Source: an uncultured Chlorobiota bacterium
GTDB taxonomy: Bacteria > Bacteroidota > Ignavibacteria > UBA10030 > UBA6906
Assembly: GCA_900696645.1 (NCBI GenBank)
Contig: CAADGV010000042.1
Coordinates: 1-64,000 of the forward strand
Direction: 5' to 3'
Length of the DNA: 64,000 bases
Within the stretch, counting starts at the first letter, position 1, and each line of letters opens with the position of its first letter. Shown in pieces: positions 54,167-63,093 of the stretch. A program made the position numbers and the translations under genes. Under the pieces are notes generated by a model, which was not told the origin of the DNA, did no database searches, and was given only the letters and a program-made list of their open reading frames with translations.

Positions 54167-54534
54167 TTAGGATTCCGCTTTCGATTTCATCGCGAGAATG
54201 TAGTTAACAGTCTGTGGAATCAGGTCATCAAGCTTTACCTGAACATCCTTGTAACGTCCGTCCGTGGAAATGAGGTTCTTTGTTTTGCTTTCCACCACCA
54301 CATTGCAGTTTCTTTCGCTGATGCAAGAGCATACTGGAAGAATTTTCTCTGTTCGGCGTACGAATAGCGATAATAGCCCTCGTTCATCGTTGCTGCAATG
54401 CCATCTGCAGAGTCGCAAACTTGCTTACCAACAGTCCATTTCGGGAAACTTTCCCACCTTGATACTTCCTCCCAAACCAGTTCTCCAATCTCCAAGCCAA
54501 GTTTGTAGATTCGAAGTTCCGACAGGTCTTTCAT
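54167..54534 (-). pseudogene. Four-helix-bundle (S23/IVP-type) protein gene, frameshifted
   Basis: The first frame (54534-54235) reads KDLSELRIYKLGLEIGELVW, then DSADGIAATMNEGYYRYSYAEQRKFFQYALASAKETAMWWWKAK. This is the helical bundle of the 23S rRNA intervening-sequence/four-helix-bundle family. The usual ending continues in a second frame (NLISTDGRYKDVQVKLDDLI, then PQTVNYILAMKSKAES) down to 54167. The switch lies near 54280-54295, in an AAAGCAAAACAAAG run, so one small indel splits the product. The gene interrupts the gld operon. Function unknown. Confidence 0.75.
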
Positions 54535-54603
54535 CGTCTACCGGATGCAATACGTGTTTGTGATTTGTTATCGACCTAAACTCTTATCCCTTATCTCTCA
54601 CAC

Positions 54604-55548
54604 CTAAGAAGTTGTCAACTTATGAAACACTTCTTCCAGCGTTGTTGCTTTGCGGTGCATTTCCAAAATCACCCAGCCTTCGGCCACTGCCATCCGGAAC
54701 GCGGATTCACGAACGTCGGCACCCTTCTCCACATGAAGCATGAAGCGCGACGTGCCGTTGGTTTGTCCGAGAAGCTCGACGCTGCCGACGCCGGGAATGC
54801 TTCGCAGCTTCGGCGATATCTGCTGCATCGGATCGGAAATGCCGGAACGCAATTCAAGAGTCAATGACTCGGAGCCGCGGAAATCCTGTTGAAGTTTTTC
54901 CGGTGTGCCGTCGGCAACGATCTTTCCCTCATTAATAATCAACACGCGGTCGCACGTTGCCTGCACTTCCGAAAGAATATGTGTAGAGAGAATTACCGTT
55001 TTTGCGCGGCCAAGCTGTTTGATGAGATTGCGGATTTCAACAATCTGATTTGGGTCGAGTCCGCTGGTGGGCTCGTCGAGAATCAGCACCTCCGGTTCAT
55101 GAATCATCGCTTGCGCAAGCCCGACGCGTTGGCGGTAGCCTTTCGAGAGCTCGCCGATATCCTTGTGCCGCACGCTTTCAAGTCCGCACACATGCACCAT
55201 TTCCTTGATGCGGTGGGAAATCTGCTTCTCTTGCATGCCATGAAGCTGGGCCGCATACTCGAGGTATTCCAACACATTCATCTCGTGGTACAGCGGGTTG
55301 TTCTCCGGCAAGTAGCCGATTTTCTTTCGGACATCGAGGGAGCGTTCCACCGTGCTCAAACCGTCGACCTCCACAGTGCCGGAGGTTTGCGGCATATAGC
55401 AGGTAATAATCTTCATTGTTGTTGTTTTGCCGGCCCCATTTGGGCCGAGGAAGCCCAGAATCTCGCCTGACTTCACATCAAACGAGATTGAATCGACGGC
55501 TTTCTGATCGCCGTACAATTTGGTAAGATTGCGGACTGCAATTGACAT
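54604..55548 (-). CDS. gldA: GldA-like ABC transporter ATP-binding protein
   Basis: The 314-residue ATPase has Walker A GPNGAGKTT (35-43), Q-loop region IGYLPENNPLYHEM, signature LSKGYRQRVGLAQAM, Walker B VLILDEPTSGLDP and H-loop ILSTHILSE. A C-terminal domain of 80 residues as in GldA/NatA-type proteins (DPMQQISPKLRSIPGVGSVE) follows. It powers the GldF-GldG unit. It heads the minus-strand operon, with 239 bases to the divergent esterase gene. Confidence 0.95.
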   Translation of the reverse strand: MSIAVRNLTKLYGDQKAVDSISFDVKSGEILGFLGPNGAGKTTTMKIITCYMPQTSGTVEVDGLSTVERSLDVRKKIGYLPENNPLYHEMNVLEYLEYAAQLHGMQEKQISHRIKEMVHVCGLESVRHKDIGELSKGYRQRVGLAQAMIHEPEVLILDEPTSGLDPNQIVEIRNLIKQLGRAKTVILSTHILSEVQATCDRVLIINEGKIVADGTPEKLQQDFRGSESLTLELRSGISDPMQQISPKLRSIPGVGSVELLGQTNGTSRFMLHVEKGADVRESAFRMAVAEGWVILEMHRKATTLEEVFHKLTTS

Positions 55549-55787
55549 AGCACAAGAGTTTTTGTAAGCGAAATTGAACTGCGGATAGTCGTACTTCGAA
55601 GTATTGCTCTCGGATGAGCCCCGCCCGCCAGCCGGAATCTCAAAGCGTAGAAAATCTAAACACGCAAGGAAAAAAAATCAAGAGAAATCGGATGGGCTGC
55701 GTGATACTTCCTGCCCCGGCATCGTCATGGATATTCTCTGAAGATTCCGTACTTTGGTGTGAATAGAAATAGAACGGGATGTCTTTC

Positions 55788-56846
55788 ATGAAAATAAGTA
55801 TGCAAATGTTGACAACGTTGTTGCTGCTTTGTTCTCTTTCGATATTGCCGGCGTGTGCGCAGGATATCCCTCAGTTTTCCGACCGGCATCTTCAATTTCC
55901 GAAGATTACAAGCAAGGCGCTGGAAGAAAACCTGATTGGCGATCCGCATGTACGTGAGATGTGTGTCCTCCTTCCGCCATCCTATTTTCAATCAACAAGA
56001 AACCGCTATCCCGTCGTCTATTATCTGCACGGATTGGGAATGCGTGAGGACGGGCATCGTGAGAGTGTCGGGAGGTTTCAGCAATTGTTTCAGCTAATGA
56101 GGGATCGCAAGCTTCCTGAAATGATATTGGTTGCCATTGACGGCACAACGTCGTTCGGTGGCAGTTACTACGTCAACTCTCCGACGATCGGAAATTTTGA
56201 AGACTATGTTGCGCGTGAGATAGTCGCGTTGGTGGATAGCTCCTTCAGAACGAATCCGGGGCGGCAGTGGCGTGCCATCGCGGGTTTCTCCATGGGCGGA
56301 TACGGGGCGATCAAGTTCGGCATGAAGCACAGCGACGTGTTCGGGCAGGTGGGGAGTTTGAGCGGAAGCCCGTTGTCAATCCGCTACCGGAAATCCATCT
56401 ATCGCAAAGCTCTTGCCGGGCACAGTCGACCGGCACATATTCTGGAACTCAGAGAAAAGATTCCGTTCGAGAAAAACTGGTCGCTTGCAGCCGCGTATGC
56501 GAAAGCGGCGGCGTTATCTCCCAACCCGCGGAAACCCCAGTTGTTTCTCGACCTTCCATTCCAATCAGGTTCGGATGATCGGGACCCCGTTTGGAAGAAG
56601 TGGATGGATGAAGACCCGCTTTCGCTTGTTGGCCGTTATCGGGACGAACTCTCTTCTCTCGATCAAATCTATATCGATCACGGGGAGGATGAAACAACGC
56701 TCGGAACGGAGGATTTTCTGCGCGAGCTTGTCCGCTACGGCATCGGGCACACGCATTTCATTTTTCGCGGCGACCATACGGATGAACTGTTCGTGCGCCA
56801 TTTGAGAATGTTGCGATTTCTTTCCGCCCGCTGGATGGGGGAGTAG
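55788..56846 (+). CDS. Esterase-family lipoprotein (alpha/beta hydrolase)
   Basis: The 352-residue product starts at ATG 55788 (GGGA 8 bases upstream). It carries a lipobox (SILPAC), so it is probably lipid-anchored. The esterase (PF00756-like) core has YPVVYYLHGLG (oxyanion), ILVAIDGTTSFGGSYYVNS and the nucleophile elbow AGFSMGGYGA. The acid is probably in DHGEDE and the His in FRGDHTDEL. It resembles feruloyl-esterase/S-formylglutathione-hydrolase-like enzymes. Substrate unknown. Confidence 0.9.
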   Translation: MKISMQMLTTLLLLCSLSILPACAQDIPQFSDRHLQFPKITSKALEENLIGDPHVREMCVLLPPSYFQSTRNRYPVVYYLHGLGMREDGHRESVGRFQQLFQLMRDRKLPEMILVAIDGTTSFGGSYYVNSPTIGNFEDYVAREIVALVDSSFRTNPGRQWRAIAGFSMGGYGAIKFGMKHSDVFGQVGSLSGSPLSIRYRKSIYRKALAGHSRPAHILELREKIPFEKNWSLAAAYAKAAALSPNPRKPQLFLDLPFQSGSDDRDPVWKKWMDEDPLSLVGRYRDELSSLDQIYIDHGEDETTLGTEDFLRELVRYGIGHTHFIFRGDHTDELFVRHLRMLRFLSARWMGE

Positions 56847-56926
56847 GGCGCGCAAGTCGGACACCGGGTAAACTTACCGCGCCACGCAGATGTCTGTCGA
56901 AAACTCTCCTGAGTCCGAGCGCCGGC

Positions 56927-57277
56927 TCAGTATGGTCGTCGCCCGCCGCCGCCACCCCTGTTCCCGCCACCACCATATCCTCCTCTGTTACCACCGCCGA
57001 ACCCGCCCCCTCTGCCACCGCGTCCTCCGCTCTCGGATTTCGGCCGGGCTTCGTTCACGGTCAATGCGCGCCCCATCAATTCTTTTCCGTTCAATGCTTC
57101 GATTGCGGCTTCGGCCTCTGATTTCTTAGACATTTCCACGAATCCGAATCCCTTGGACTCGCCGCTGAACTTGTCCTTGATGACGTTGACAGACATGATC
57201 TTGCCGAATGGTTCGAAGAGCTGCTGCAGATCGCTATCGCCTGCTTCACGCGATAGATTGCCCACGAATAGTTTCAT
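56927..57277 (-). CDS. RRM RNA-binding protein with Gly-rich tail
   Basis: ATG 57277 has AAGGAG upstream, giving 116 residues. It is a single RRM with RNP2 KLFVGNLS and RNP1 SKGFGFVEM, and a tail of Gly, Arg and Tyr repeats (GGFGGGNRGGYGGGGNRGGG). It resembles cyanobacterial and Bacteroidota Rbp/GRP proteins, often cold-induced. It likely binds single-stranded RNA. About 180 bases separate its start from the end of the amidase gene (57461). Confidence 0.95.
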   Translation of the reverse strand: MKLFVGNLSREAGDSDLQQLFEPFGKIMSVNVIKDKFSGESKGFGFVEMSKKSEAEAAIEALNGKELMGRALTVNEARPKSESGGRGGRGGGFGGGNRGGYGGGGNRGGGGGRRPY

Positions 57278-57460
57278 ACCGGACTCCTTGTTTGAGTGAT
57301 AAGTGATATTCCAACTGTGTGCATGTCGTTCGGCACGAAAATGAGCCGGAAGGCAGCAGGTTGAACTTGTGACGAAAACCGGAATAGACAATCCCTTGTT
57401 CATAACAGAATACAAAAAAGGGAGATGAATCCCAATTTATTTTCCATTGAGATTAATCTG

Positions 57461-58852
57461 CTACACTCTGGGTCGCTTTTTATGCCATTCCGTTACAGAC
57501 TGGTACACATGCGCCATCGCCAGCACATCGGCTTCGGCAAACGGCCGCCCGATGATTTTCAGCCCGATCGGCAGCTTCTTTTTGCTGAAACCGCAGGGAA
57601 CAGAAACGGCGGGCAACCCGACGAGATTTTCAACCGCTTCAATCGTGTTGCCGCCACCGAAGATGGATTGCATGTCGGCTTCAATCGGCGGGGCGCATTG
57701 CAGCGTGCTCGAGCCGAGGATGATGTCGTATTGTGTGAACAGTTGCGCAATGTCGTGAGAAATTCTTGTCCGAATGCGTTGACAGCGCAGATAATCCACG
57801 GCAGTGATAAGCTGGGCTCCCAACAACTCGCCCCGTCGATCGGGATCGATGATGCCCGATACTTTTCCCGCCTTCACAAGCGGCTCGAACGCCGAGGCTT
57901 CTTCGGCCGAGATGATCGTTCCCGCAACTGTTTCGTAAGGGTGACCGGGAAGCTGAATTTCGTTCGGGTCAAGTCCGAGTTGTTTGAAAATATCCAGGGC
58001 TTGCCTGAACGCAGCCGCAACATCCGGCTCACCCCAAGTTTCATAATCCTCCTTCACAAATCCCACGCGGAATTTTGCAATGTTTTCGCGTGATCTGTTG
58101 GCAACAAATCTAAACGGCGCCTGCACCGTCGTTGCGTCGCCATCATCACGTCCGTGAAGAATTGAAAACACCGTTGCAGCATCTGCGGCATTGCGGCACA
58201 ACGGGCCGACTTTGTCCATCGTCCACGAGAGCGCCATTGCTCCTGCACGGCTGATGCGTCCGAATGTCGGACGTAATCCTGTTATCCCGCAGAATGAGGA
58301 GGGCGTCATGATGCTGCCCCAGGTTTCGGTACCGAGCGCGAAGACGCAGAGTCCCGCCGCAACGGCCGCCCCGGAGCCGCTTGACGAACCGCCCGACCAT
58401 CGTGTAAGATCCCACGGCGTCCGGCACGCGCCGGTTGCGGTTGCCGTCGGTGGGCCCCCTGCAAGTTCGCTCATCGCTGCTTTGCCGAGGAGAATTGCCC
58501 CGGCCTCGCGCAGCTTCTTGACAACTGCCGCGTCTTCATCTATAACCTGCTCGGCATACGGCCTCGCTCCCCATGTCGTCAGATATCCTTTTACCGCAAA
58601 CAGATCCTTCGTCGCGTAGGGAATGCCGTGCAATGGGCCGCGATACAAACCTGAGTTGATTTCACGCTCTGCCTGACGCGCCTGCTGCAATGCAAGATCT
58701 GTTGTTACTATTACGAACGCGTTCAGCTTCGGCGAGAGCTTTTCAATTCTCTTCAGATACTCTTCTGTGAGTTTGACGGGAGAGAGTTTCTTGCGTTTGA
58801 TGAGTTTCGCCAACTCGGAGATGGGCAAATACAGCACTTCTTCGGCAATCAT
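57461..58852 (-). CDS. Amidase-signature family amidase
   Basis: The 463-residue product has the Ser-cisSer-Lys layout: Lys in LHGIPYATKDLF, the Gly/Ser loop TRWSGGSSSGSGAAVAAGL, and TETWGSIMTPSSFCG with the cis-Ser and nucleophile Ser. The first Gly of the canonical DTGGS is Trp here (ETWGS). It is related to GatA, but with no gatB/gatC near and a Tat-type small protein before it. It probably hydrolyses an amide of unknown kind. It overlaps the upstream small gene by 4 bases (ATGA). Confidence 0.9.
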   Translation of the reverse strand: MIAEEVLYLPISELAKLIKRKKLSPVKLTEEYLKRIEKLSPKLNAFVIVTTDLALQQARQAEREINSGLYRGPLHGIPYATKDLFAVKGYLTTWGARPYAEQVIDEDAAVVKKLREAGAILLGKAAMSELAGGPPTATATGACRTPWDLTRWSGGSSSGSGAAVAAGLCVFALGTETWGSIMTPSSFCGITGLRPTFGRISRAGAMALSWTMDKVGPLCRNAADAATVFSILHGRDDGDATTVQAPFRFVANRSRENIAKFRVGFVKEDYETWGEPDVAAAFRQALDIFKQLGLDPNEIQLPGHPYETVAGTIISAEEASAFEPLVKAGKVSGIIDPDRRGELLGAQLITAVDYLRCQRIRTRISHDIAQLFTQYDIILGSSTLQCAPPIEADMQSIFGGGNTIEAVENLVGLPAVSVPCGFSKKKLPIGLKIIGRPFAEADVLAMAHVYQSVTEWHKKRPRV

Positions 58853-59151
58853 CTCTTCACAGCTCCGTTCTCCCCTTTTGCTTTCGGACTCGAAAAAATG
58901 AAATCGGGCGGGAGGTTGTTGGGCAGATCTGTTTCCCGTAACGCTTTCATATTCTTTTCGTGATTCATGAGGAACTTGCTTGCAAGCTGCTTATCTTCAA
59001 CCGACAGCGTGTAGCCCGCAATACTGTCCGGGAGATCAATGACGGGTTCGGGGTTCGAGGTTTGCGAGAGAATTGGCGGATGCTCGATCAACGAAAAAGC
59101 GCCGGCTGCAAGCAATTTCTTGCCGAATGAACGGCGGGAAAGTCTATTCAT
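58849..59151 (-). CDS. Small Tat-signal protein coupled to the amidase
   Basis: ATG 59151 with GGAGGA upstream gives 100 residues. It has a twin-arginine-type start (NRLSRRSFGKKLLAAGAFS) followed by a polar segment (ADDKQLASKFLMNHEKNMKAL-like region; visible as VEDKQLASKFLMNHEKNMKA). There is no catalytic motif. It overlaps the amidase start by 4 bases, so it is probably made in step with the amidase and may be its exported partner, substrate or chaperone (inference). I do not recognise a named family. Confidence 0.7.
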   Translation of the reverse strand: MNRLSRRSFGKKLLAAGAFSLIEHPPILSQTSNPEPVIDLPDSIAGYTLSVEDKQLASKFLMNHEKNMKALRETDLPNNLPPDFIFSSPKAKGENGAVKR

Positions 59152-59172
59152 AAAGGCTCCTCCAAAATGAAA

Positions 59173-59240
59173 ACCAGGCGACACAAAGGCGCGAAGAGAG
59201 TGTATTTAGGCTTGTGTCTTTATGTGTTCCGAGACGATGT
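59173..59240. repeat. Intergenic repeat copy 4, roughly palindromic
   Basis: ACCAGGCGACACAAAGGCGC followed by GAAGAGAG, then, inverted, TTGTGTCTTTATGTGTTCC. Both arms resemble the CACGGAG/CACAAAG family at 21873 and 26754. The inverted arm supplies the last codons of the alpha/beta hydrolase gene (SEHIKTQA), so the repeat may have altered that end. Confidence 0.5.
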
Positions 59241-60003
59241 TCCCGTTGCTGCTTTGGAAGAATGGGAGTGCAATATCCAGAAACGCAATCTTCTGTACGA
59301 ACTGCATGGGGTGACGCGTATCGGCAAAAACATTCAGTCTTCCGTTCGGAAGCTCTGCTGCAAGTCGCTCTGCTTCATCATGCGGAATCATCTCATCCGA
59401 ATCTCCCACGGAAACAAGTACAGGAAAGTCCGCAAGATTGACGGCATTTTCGGTGAGGCCCTCGTCCGGCATGGTTTCGATGAATTCCTTCGCTGAGGCA
59501 AGCAGGGCCTTCCACCCGTCATCACCATTTGCGGGCGCATGATCTTGCTGAAGTTGGGCCGCCCATCTCGGGACTTTCTCAAGCATCTTTTCCAGATTGA
59601 AATCTTTGACAGTCGAAGCAACAGCTTCCGGCGTCCAATAGAATTTCGTAGCGTGCATCAACAGCGATTGAACTCTGCCCGGATGTTGAATGCCGAACGC
59701 AAGCCCCACGTATCCTCCGAGACTGTAGCCGCAGATGCGCGCCGAATCGATCTGCAATGTTTCGTACAACGAAAACAGATCGGCGAGGAGTTGATGGAGA
59801 CGAATCCGGCCGGAGGGATTGTTCGTTCTTCCGTGTCCGCGCAAGTCAACAGCAATCACATGAAACTGGCGGGCGAAGTCGGGGATGAACCGCCGCCACT
59901 GACTTTCTATCGTGCCGAGAAGTCCGGGCAACAGAATCAGCGGCTCCCCGGAGCCGTGTTCTTCATAATAGATGGCGCAATCTTTTGAGGAAATCAAAGA
60001 CAT
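59206..60003 (-). CDS. Alpha/beta hydrolase
   Basis: ATG 60003 gives 265 residues. It has LILLPGLLGTIESQWRRFIP (oxyanion) and VIAVDLRGHGRTNNPSG. The nucleophile elbow GYSLGGYVG holds the Ser, the acid is in SVGDSDEM, and the His is in TRHPMQF. Typical of small cytoplasmic esterase/lactonase-like enzymes; the substrate is unknown. Its last residues are encoded by repeat-like DNA. The start lies 138 bases from the divergent GroES-like gene. Confidence 0.9.
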   Translation of the reverse strand: MSLISSKDCAIYYEEHGSGEPLILLPGLLGTIESQWRRFIPDFARQFHVIAVDLRGHGRTNNPSGRIRLHQLLADLFSLYETLQIDSARICGYSLGGYVGLAFGIQHPGRVQSLLMHATKFYWTPEAVASTVKDFNLEKMLEKVPRWAAQLQQDHAPANGDDGWKALLASAKEFIETMPDEGLTENAVNLADFPVLVSVGDSDEMIPHDEAERLAAELPNGRLNVFADTRHPMQFVQKIAFLDIALPFFQSSNGNIVSEHIKTQA

Positions 60004-60140
60004 GAGTCGAGCAGAGGAATTGGGCTGAATTGAATTCCTGAAAGTATACAACAGCACGGCCTGAGATTCAAGCCTGTTTGCCCATCCGAGCCGAATTTTG
60101 TATGTTGTGTTGTAGTGATGCAACAGACATCAGAGAAGTC

Positions 60141-60518
60141 ATGCCCATTCAACTCAAAAAGCAAATGATAGTTGTCGGTGATCGCGTTCTCATTGAACTC
60201 GACACCGGCCAGGACAAGACGAAAGCCGGACTCTATCTACCCGAAACTGTTCGTGAGAAAGACAAGGTTGCAACGGGACGCGTCGTTAAAGTCGGGCCCG
60301 GATACGCCGTGCCGAACCCGAACTACACGGATGACGAGCCTTGGTCAAAACCCAAAGACCCGGCACGTTACATTCCGCTTCAAGTGAAAGAACTCGACCA
60401 AGTCTTGTTCCTGCGCGAGCAGGCAATCGAGGTTGAGTTTCAAGAGAAGAAATACCTTGTCGTTCCGCAGACGGCGATCCTCATGATCGTGAGGGACGAA
60501 CTTCACGAGGAAATTTAG
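60141..60518 (+). CDS. Divergent GroES-like (Cpn10) protein
   Basis: ATG 60141 gives 125 residues, against about 95 for normal GroES. The first part resembles Cpn10: GDRVLIELD, KTKAGLYLPETVREKDKVATGRVVKVGPG. The mobile loop is altered and about 30 residues (NYTDDEPWSKPKDPARYIPL) are inserted before VLFLREQAIEVEFQEKKYLVVPQTAILMI. No groEL is adjacent, so it is likely a paralogue with another partner or regulator role (inference). Confidence 0.85.
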   Translation: MPIQLKKQMIVVGDRVLIELDTGQDKTKAGLYLPETVREKDKVATGRVVKVGPGYAVPNPNYTDDEPWSKPKDPARYIPLQVKELDQVLFLREQAIEVEFQEKKYLVVPQTAILMIVRDELHEEI

Positions 60519-60688
60519 CTCGCTTTCAGAGAATATCTACTCCTTGATTTGCCCAAACGGAGGCATTTCCGCTGTTCTACGCCCTCCCAAGAATAAGAAT
60601 TCACTTCCCACATTTGGTCAGAAGAGCCATTCCGCCCAAAAACTAATACTCAAAAATGGAGATTTTGGCTGTTTTCTGCAGAATTCCG

Positions 60689-60703
60689 TGGCACAATGGT
60701 TGA
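60689..60703 (+). promoter_or_regulatory. Sigma-54-like site upstream of the Nfn operon
   Basis: TGGCACAATGGTTGA matches the TGGCAC-N5-TTGC sigma-54 consensus except the last base. It is followed about 63 bases later by the GTG of nfnA. The gap 60519-60765 otherwise shows no gene. An enhancer-binding protein and RpoN would be needed; neither is in the window. Confidence 0.3.
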
Positions 60704-60765
60704 CCTGTTTGCCTGCTGTAGGCATTCTCAACAACTGGTTAGTCACAATCGCAAAGGGGAAAAGC

Positions 60766-61620
60766 GTGTTTCGGATTGTTGCCAAGCAGCAGCTCGCACC
60801 AACGATAACCAAATACATCATTGAAGCACCATTTATTGCCCGCAAACGTAAAGCGGGCAATTTTGTCATTATCCGAGTGATGGAGGGGGGCGAGCGGATT
60901 CCGCTGACGATTGTGGACAGCGATCCCGCGGCGGGGACCATCACGCTCATCGTCCAGGCAATCGGCAAAACGACGAAGCTTCTGGCGACAAAGCGGGAAG
61001 GCGAGTTCATCAAGGACGTGCTCGGCCCTCTCGGCAATCCGACGCCCATCAACAATCACGGAACAGTTGCATGCGTTGGAGGCGGAGTAGGTACCGCCGA
61101 ACTGCTGCCCATTGCCAAGGCATTGTACGTTGCGGGCAACACTATCTATTCTATTATCGGCGGCAGAACGAGAGAGTTGGCGATTCTTGAAGAAGAGATG
61201 AAGAGTTGTTCTCAAGAAGTCTATGTCACAACGGATGACGGTTCGTACGGTCGCAAGGGACTCGTTACCGATCAGTTGAAAGATTTGCTTGACGGAGATT
61301 TCGGAATCAAAGCCGTGTATGCCATCGGGCCGCTGCCGATGATGAAGGCGGTCGCAAATCTTACCAGACAATACAATGTCCATACACTCGTCAGTCTGAA
61401 TGCCATTATGGTTGACGGAACCGGAATGTGCGGCGGATGCCGCGTGTCGGTAGGCGGAGAGATGAAGTTTGCCTGCGTTGACGGGCCGGAGTTCGATGCC
61501 CATCTTGTGGATTTTGATGAGATGATTATGCGCAACCGGACGTATATTGATTTGGAAAAGGAATCTGATCACCGCTGTAATGTGTACAAGCAGGCGGATG
61601 CAATGGAGGGAGTTGCCTGA
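60766..61620 (+). CDS. nfnA: NfnA/SudB-type flavoprotein subunit with [2Fe-2S] site
   Basis: The 284-residue product starts at GTG 60766 (AGGGGA 5 bases upstream). It has the ferredoxin-reductase-like FAD domain (GNFVIIRVMEGGERIPLTI) and an NAD domain with GGGVGTAELLP. The C-terminal cluster site MCGGCRVSVGG...C is preceded by VDGTG; family members use one Asp and three Cys. With the next gene it forms NfnAB (NADH-dependent ferredoxin:NADP+ oxidoreductase, bifurcating) or the related sulfide dehydrogenase. It overlaps the next gene by one base (TGATG). Confidence 0.85.
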   Translation: MFRIVAKQQLAPTITKYIIEAPFIARKRKAGNFVIIRVMEGGERIPLTIVDSDPAAGTITLIVQAIGKTTKLLATKREGEFIKDVLGPLGNPTPINNHGTVACVGGGVGTAELLPIAKALYVAGNTIYSIIGGRTRELAILEEEMKSCSQEVYVTTDDGSYGRKGLVTDQLKDLLDGDFGIKAVYAIGPLPMMKAVANLTRQYNVHTLVSLNAIMVDGTGMCGGCRVSVGGEMKFACVDGPEFDAHLVDFDEMIMRNRTYIDLEKESDHRCNVYKQADAMEGVA

Positions 61621-63092
61621 TGGAAACCGTCAACCCTCTGAAACCATCCGCACGAATGAGAATTCCCCGTCAGGATTCCATTGAACAGGAGGCGGATAGA
61701 CGAAGCCGGAATTTTCAGGAAGTATCATTTGGTTTAGATGAACAACGCGCCGTTATTGAAGCGCAGCGATGTCTTGAATGTAAGAATCCCGTGTGCCAGG
61801 ATGCGTGTCCGGTGAACATCGACATTCGCGGCTTCATTCAGTTGATGTTGAAGAAGGATTACAGCGGCGCGGTGAACAAAATACGCGAGGCGAACTATCT
61901 TCCGGCAATCTGTGGCAGAGTGTGTCCGCAGGAAAGTCAATGCGAAGCAGAATGCACGCTCGGCAAGAAACACGATCCGGTTGCCATTGGAAAGCTTGAG
62001 AGATTTGTTGCCGACTATGAAATGTTGCACGACACGTTCAACGCGCCGCATATCGGCGAGCGCCGCAAGGAGAAAGTGGCAATCGTAGGGTCGGGCCCGG
62101 CGGGACTCACATGTGCCGCCGAGCTTGCGAAGCTCGGTTACCATGTAACGATTTTTGAAGCGTTGCATGCCTTGGGCGGCGTGTTGCGATACGGCATTCC
62201 GGAATTTCGTCTTCCGAAGGAAATTCTTGATGTTGAGATGGAGCGCATCAAAGCCCTCGGCGTGGAAATCTACACCAACTTCCTCGTGGGCAGAACGGCA
62301 ACGATCGATGAATTGTTCGATGAATGGGGCTTCAGCGCGATATTTCTTGGTACCGGCGCAGGCACGCCGACGTTTATGGGAATTCCGGGCGAAAACTTCA
62401 GCGGAGTCTATTCGGCAAATGAATTTCTCACACGTGTCAACTTGATGGGAGCGTTCAAGTTTCCGGAGAACGATACGCCCGTGAAGATCGGCAAACAGGT
62501 TGCGGTGATCGGCGGCGGCAACACGGCAATGGATGCCGTGCGTACGGCAAAACGTCTCGGCGCGGAGAAGGCGTATCTTGTCTACCGCCGCTCTCGCAAT
62601 GAAATGCCTGCCCGGGAAGAAGAGATTCATCATGCGGAACAAGAGGGGATTGAGTTTCTCCTTCTCACTAATCCGACAAGAATACTCGGCACGGAGACGA
62701 ATTGGGTATGCGGACTCGAATGCCAGCGAATGGAGTTGGGCGAGCCGGACGAATCGGGCAGACGCAAACCCGTTGCCGTGAAAGGATCGGAGTTTGTGCT
62801 TGATGTGCAGACCGTGATCGAGGCAATCGGGCAGAAGCCGAACCCGATCATTCAGTCAACAACGCCCGGCTTGAAAACAGGAAAGCGAGGCGTGGTTGAA
62901 GTGGACGAGAAGCAAACAACAACACGCCGGGGAATTTTCGCAGGTGGCGATCTGTCACGCGGCGGCGCGACAGTTATTCTTGCAATGAAGGACGGAAAGA
63001 TCGCCGCGATGGAAATTCACAACTACCTGCAATCAAACCATCGTGCGGCGTCCGAAAACATCCCTCTCACTCACTCATCAAGTGTAGCGTGA
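61620..63092 (+). CDS. nfnB: NfnB/GltD-type NADPH-binding flavoprotein with Fe-S sites
   Basis: The 490-residue product begins with two Cys clusters for [4Fe-4S] centres: CLECKNPVCQDACPVNI and CGRVCPQESQCEAECTLG. FAD binding VAIVGSGPAGLTCAAELAKLGY, NADP binding VAVIGGGNTAMDAVRTAKRLG and the C-terminal GIFAGGDLSRGGATVI follow. Related to the glutamate synthase small subunit, but paired with NfnA here. Together they probably balance NADH, NADPH and ferredoxin. Confidence 0.92.
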   Translation: METVNPLKPSARMRIPRQDSIEQEADRRSRNFQEVSFGLDEQRAVIEAQRCLECKNPVCQDACPVNIDIRGFIQLMLKKDYSGAVNKIREANYLPAICGRVCPQESQCEAECTLGKKHDPVAIGKLERFVADYEMLHDTFNAPHIGERRKEKVAIVGSGPAGLTCAAELAKLGYHVTIFEALHALGGVLRYGIPEFRLPKEILDVEMERIKALGVEIYTNFLVGRTATIDELFDEWGFSAIFLGTGAGTPTFMGIPGENFSGVYSANEFLTRVNLMGAFKFPENDTPVKIGKQVAVIGGGNTAMDAVRTAKRLGAEKAYLVYRRSRNEMPAREEEIHHAEQEGIEFLLLTNPTRILGTETNWVCGLECQRMELGEPDESGRRKPVAVKGSEFVLDVQTVIEAIGQKPNPIIQSTTPGLKTGKRGVVEVDEKQTTTRRGIFAGGDLSRGGATVILAMKDGKIAAMEIHNYLQSNHRAASENIPLTHSSSVA

Positions 63093-63093
63093 T

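Noticed and set aside
61734-62642. A 302-codon open frame opposite nfnB
   Set aside because: A shadow of the Fe-S flavoprotein gene, without motifs.
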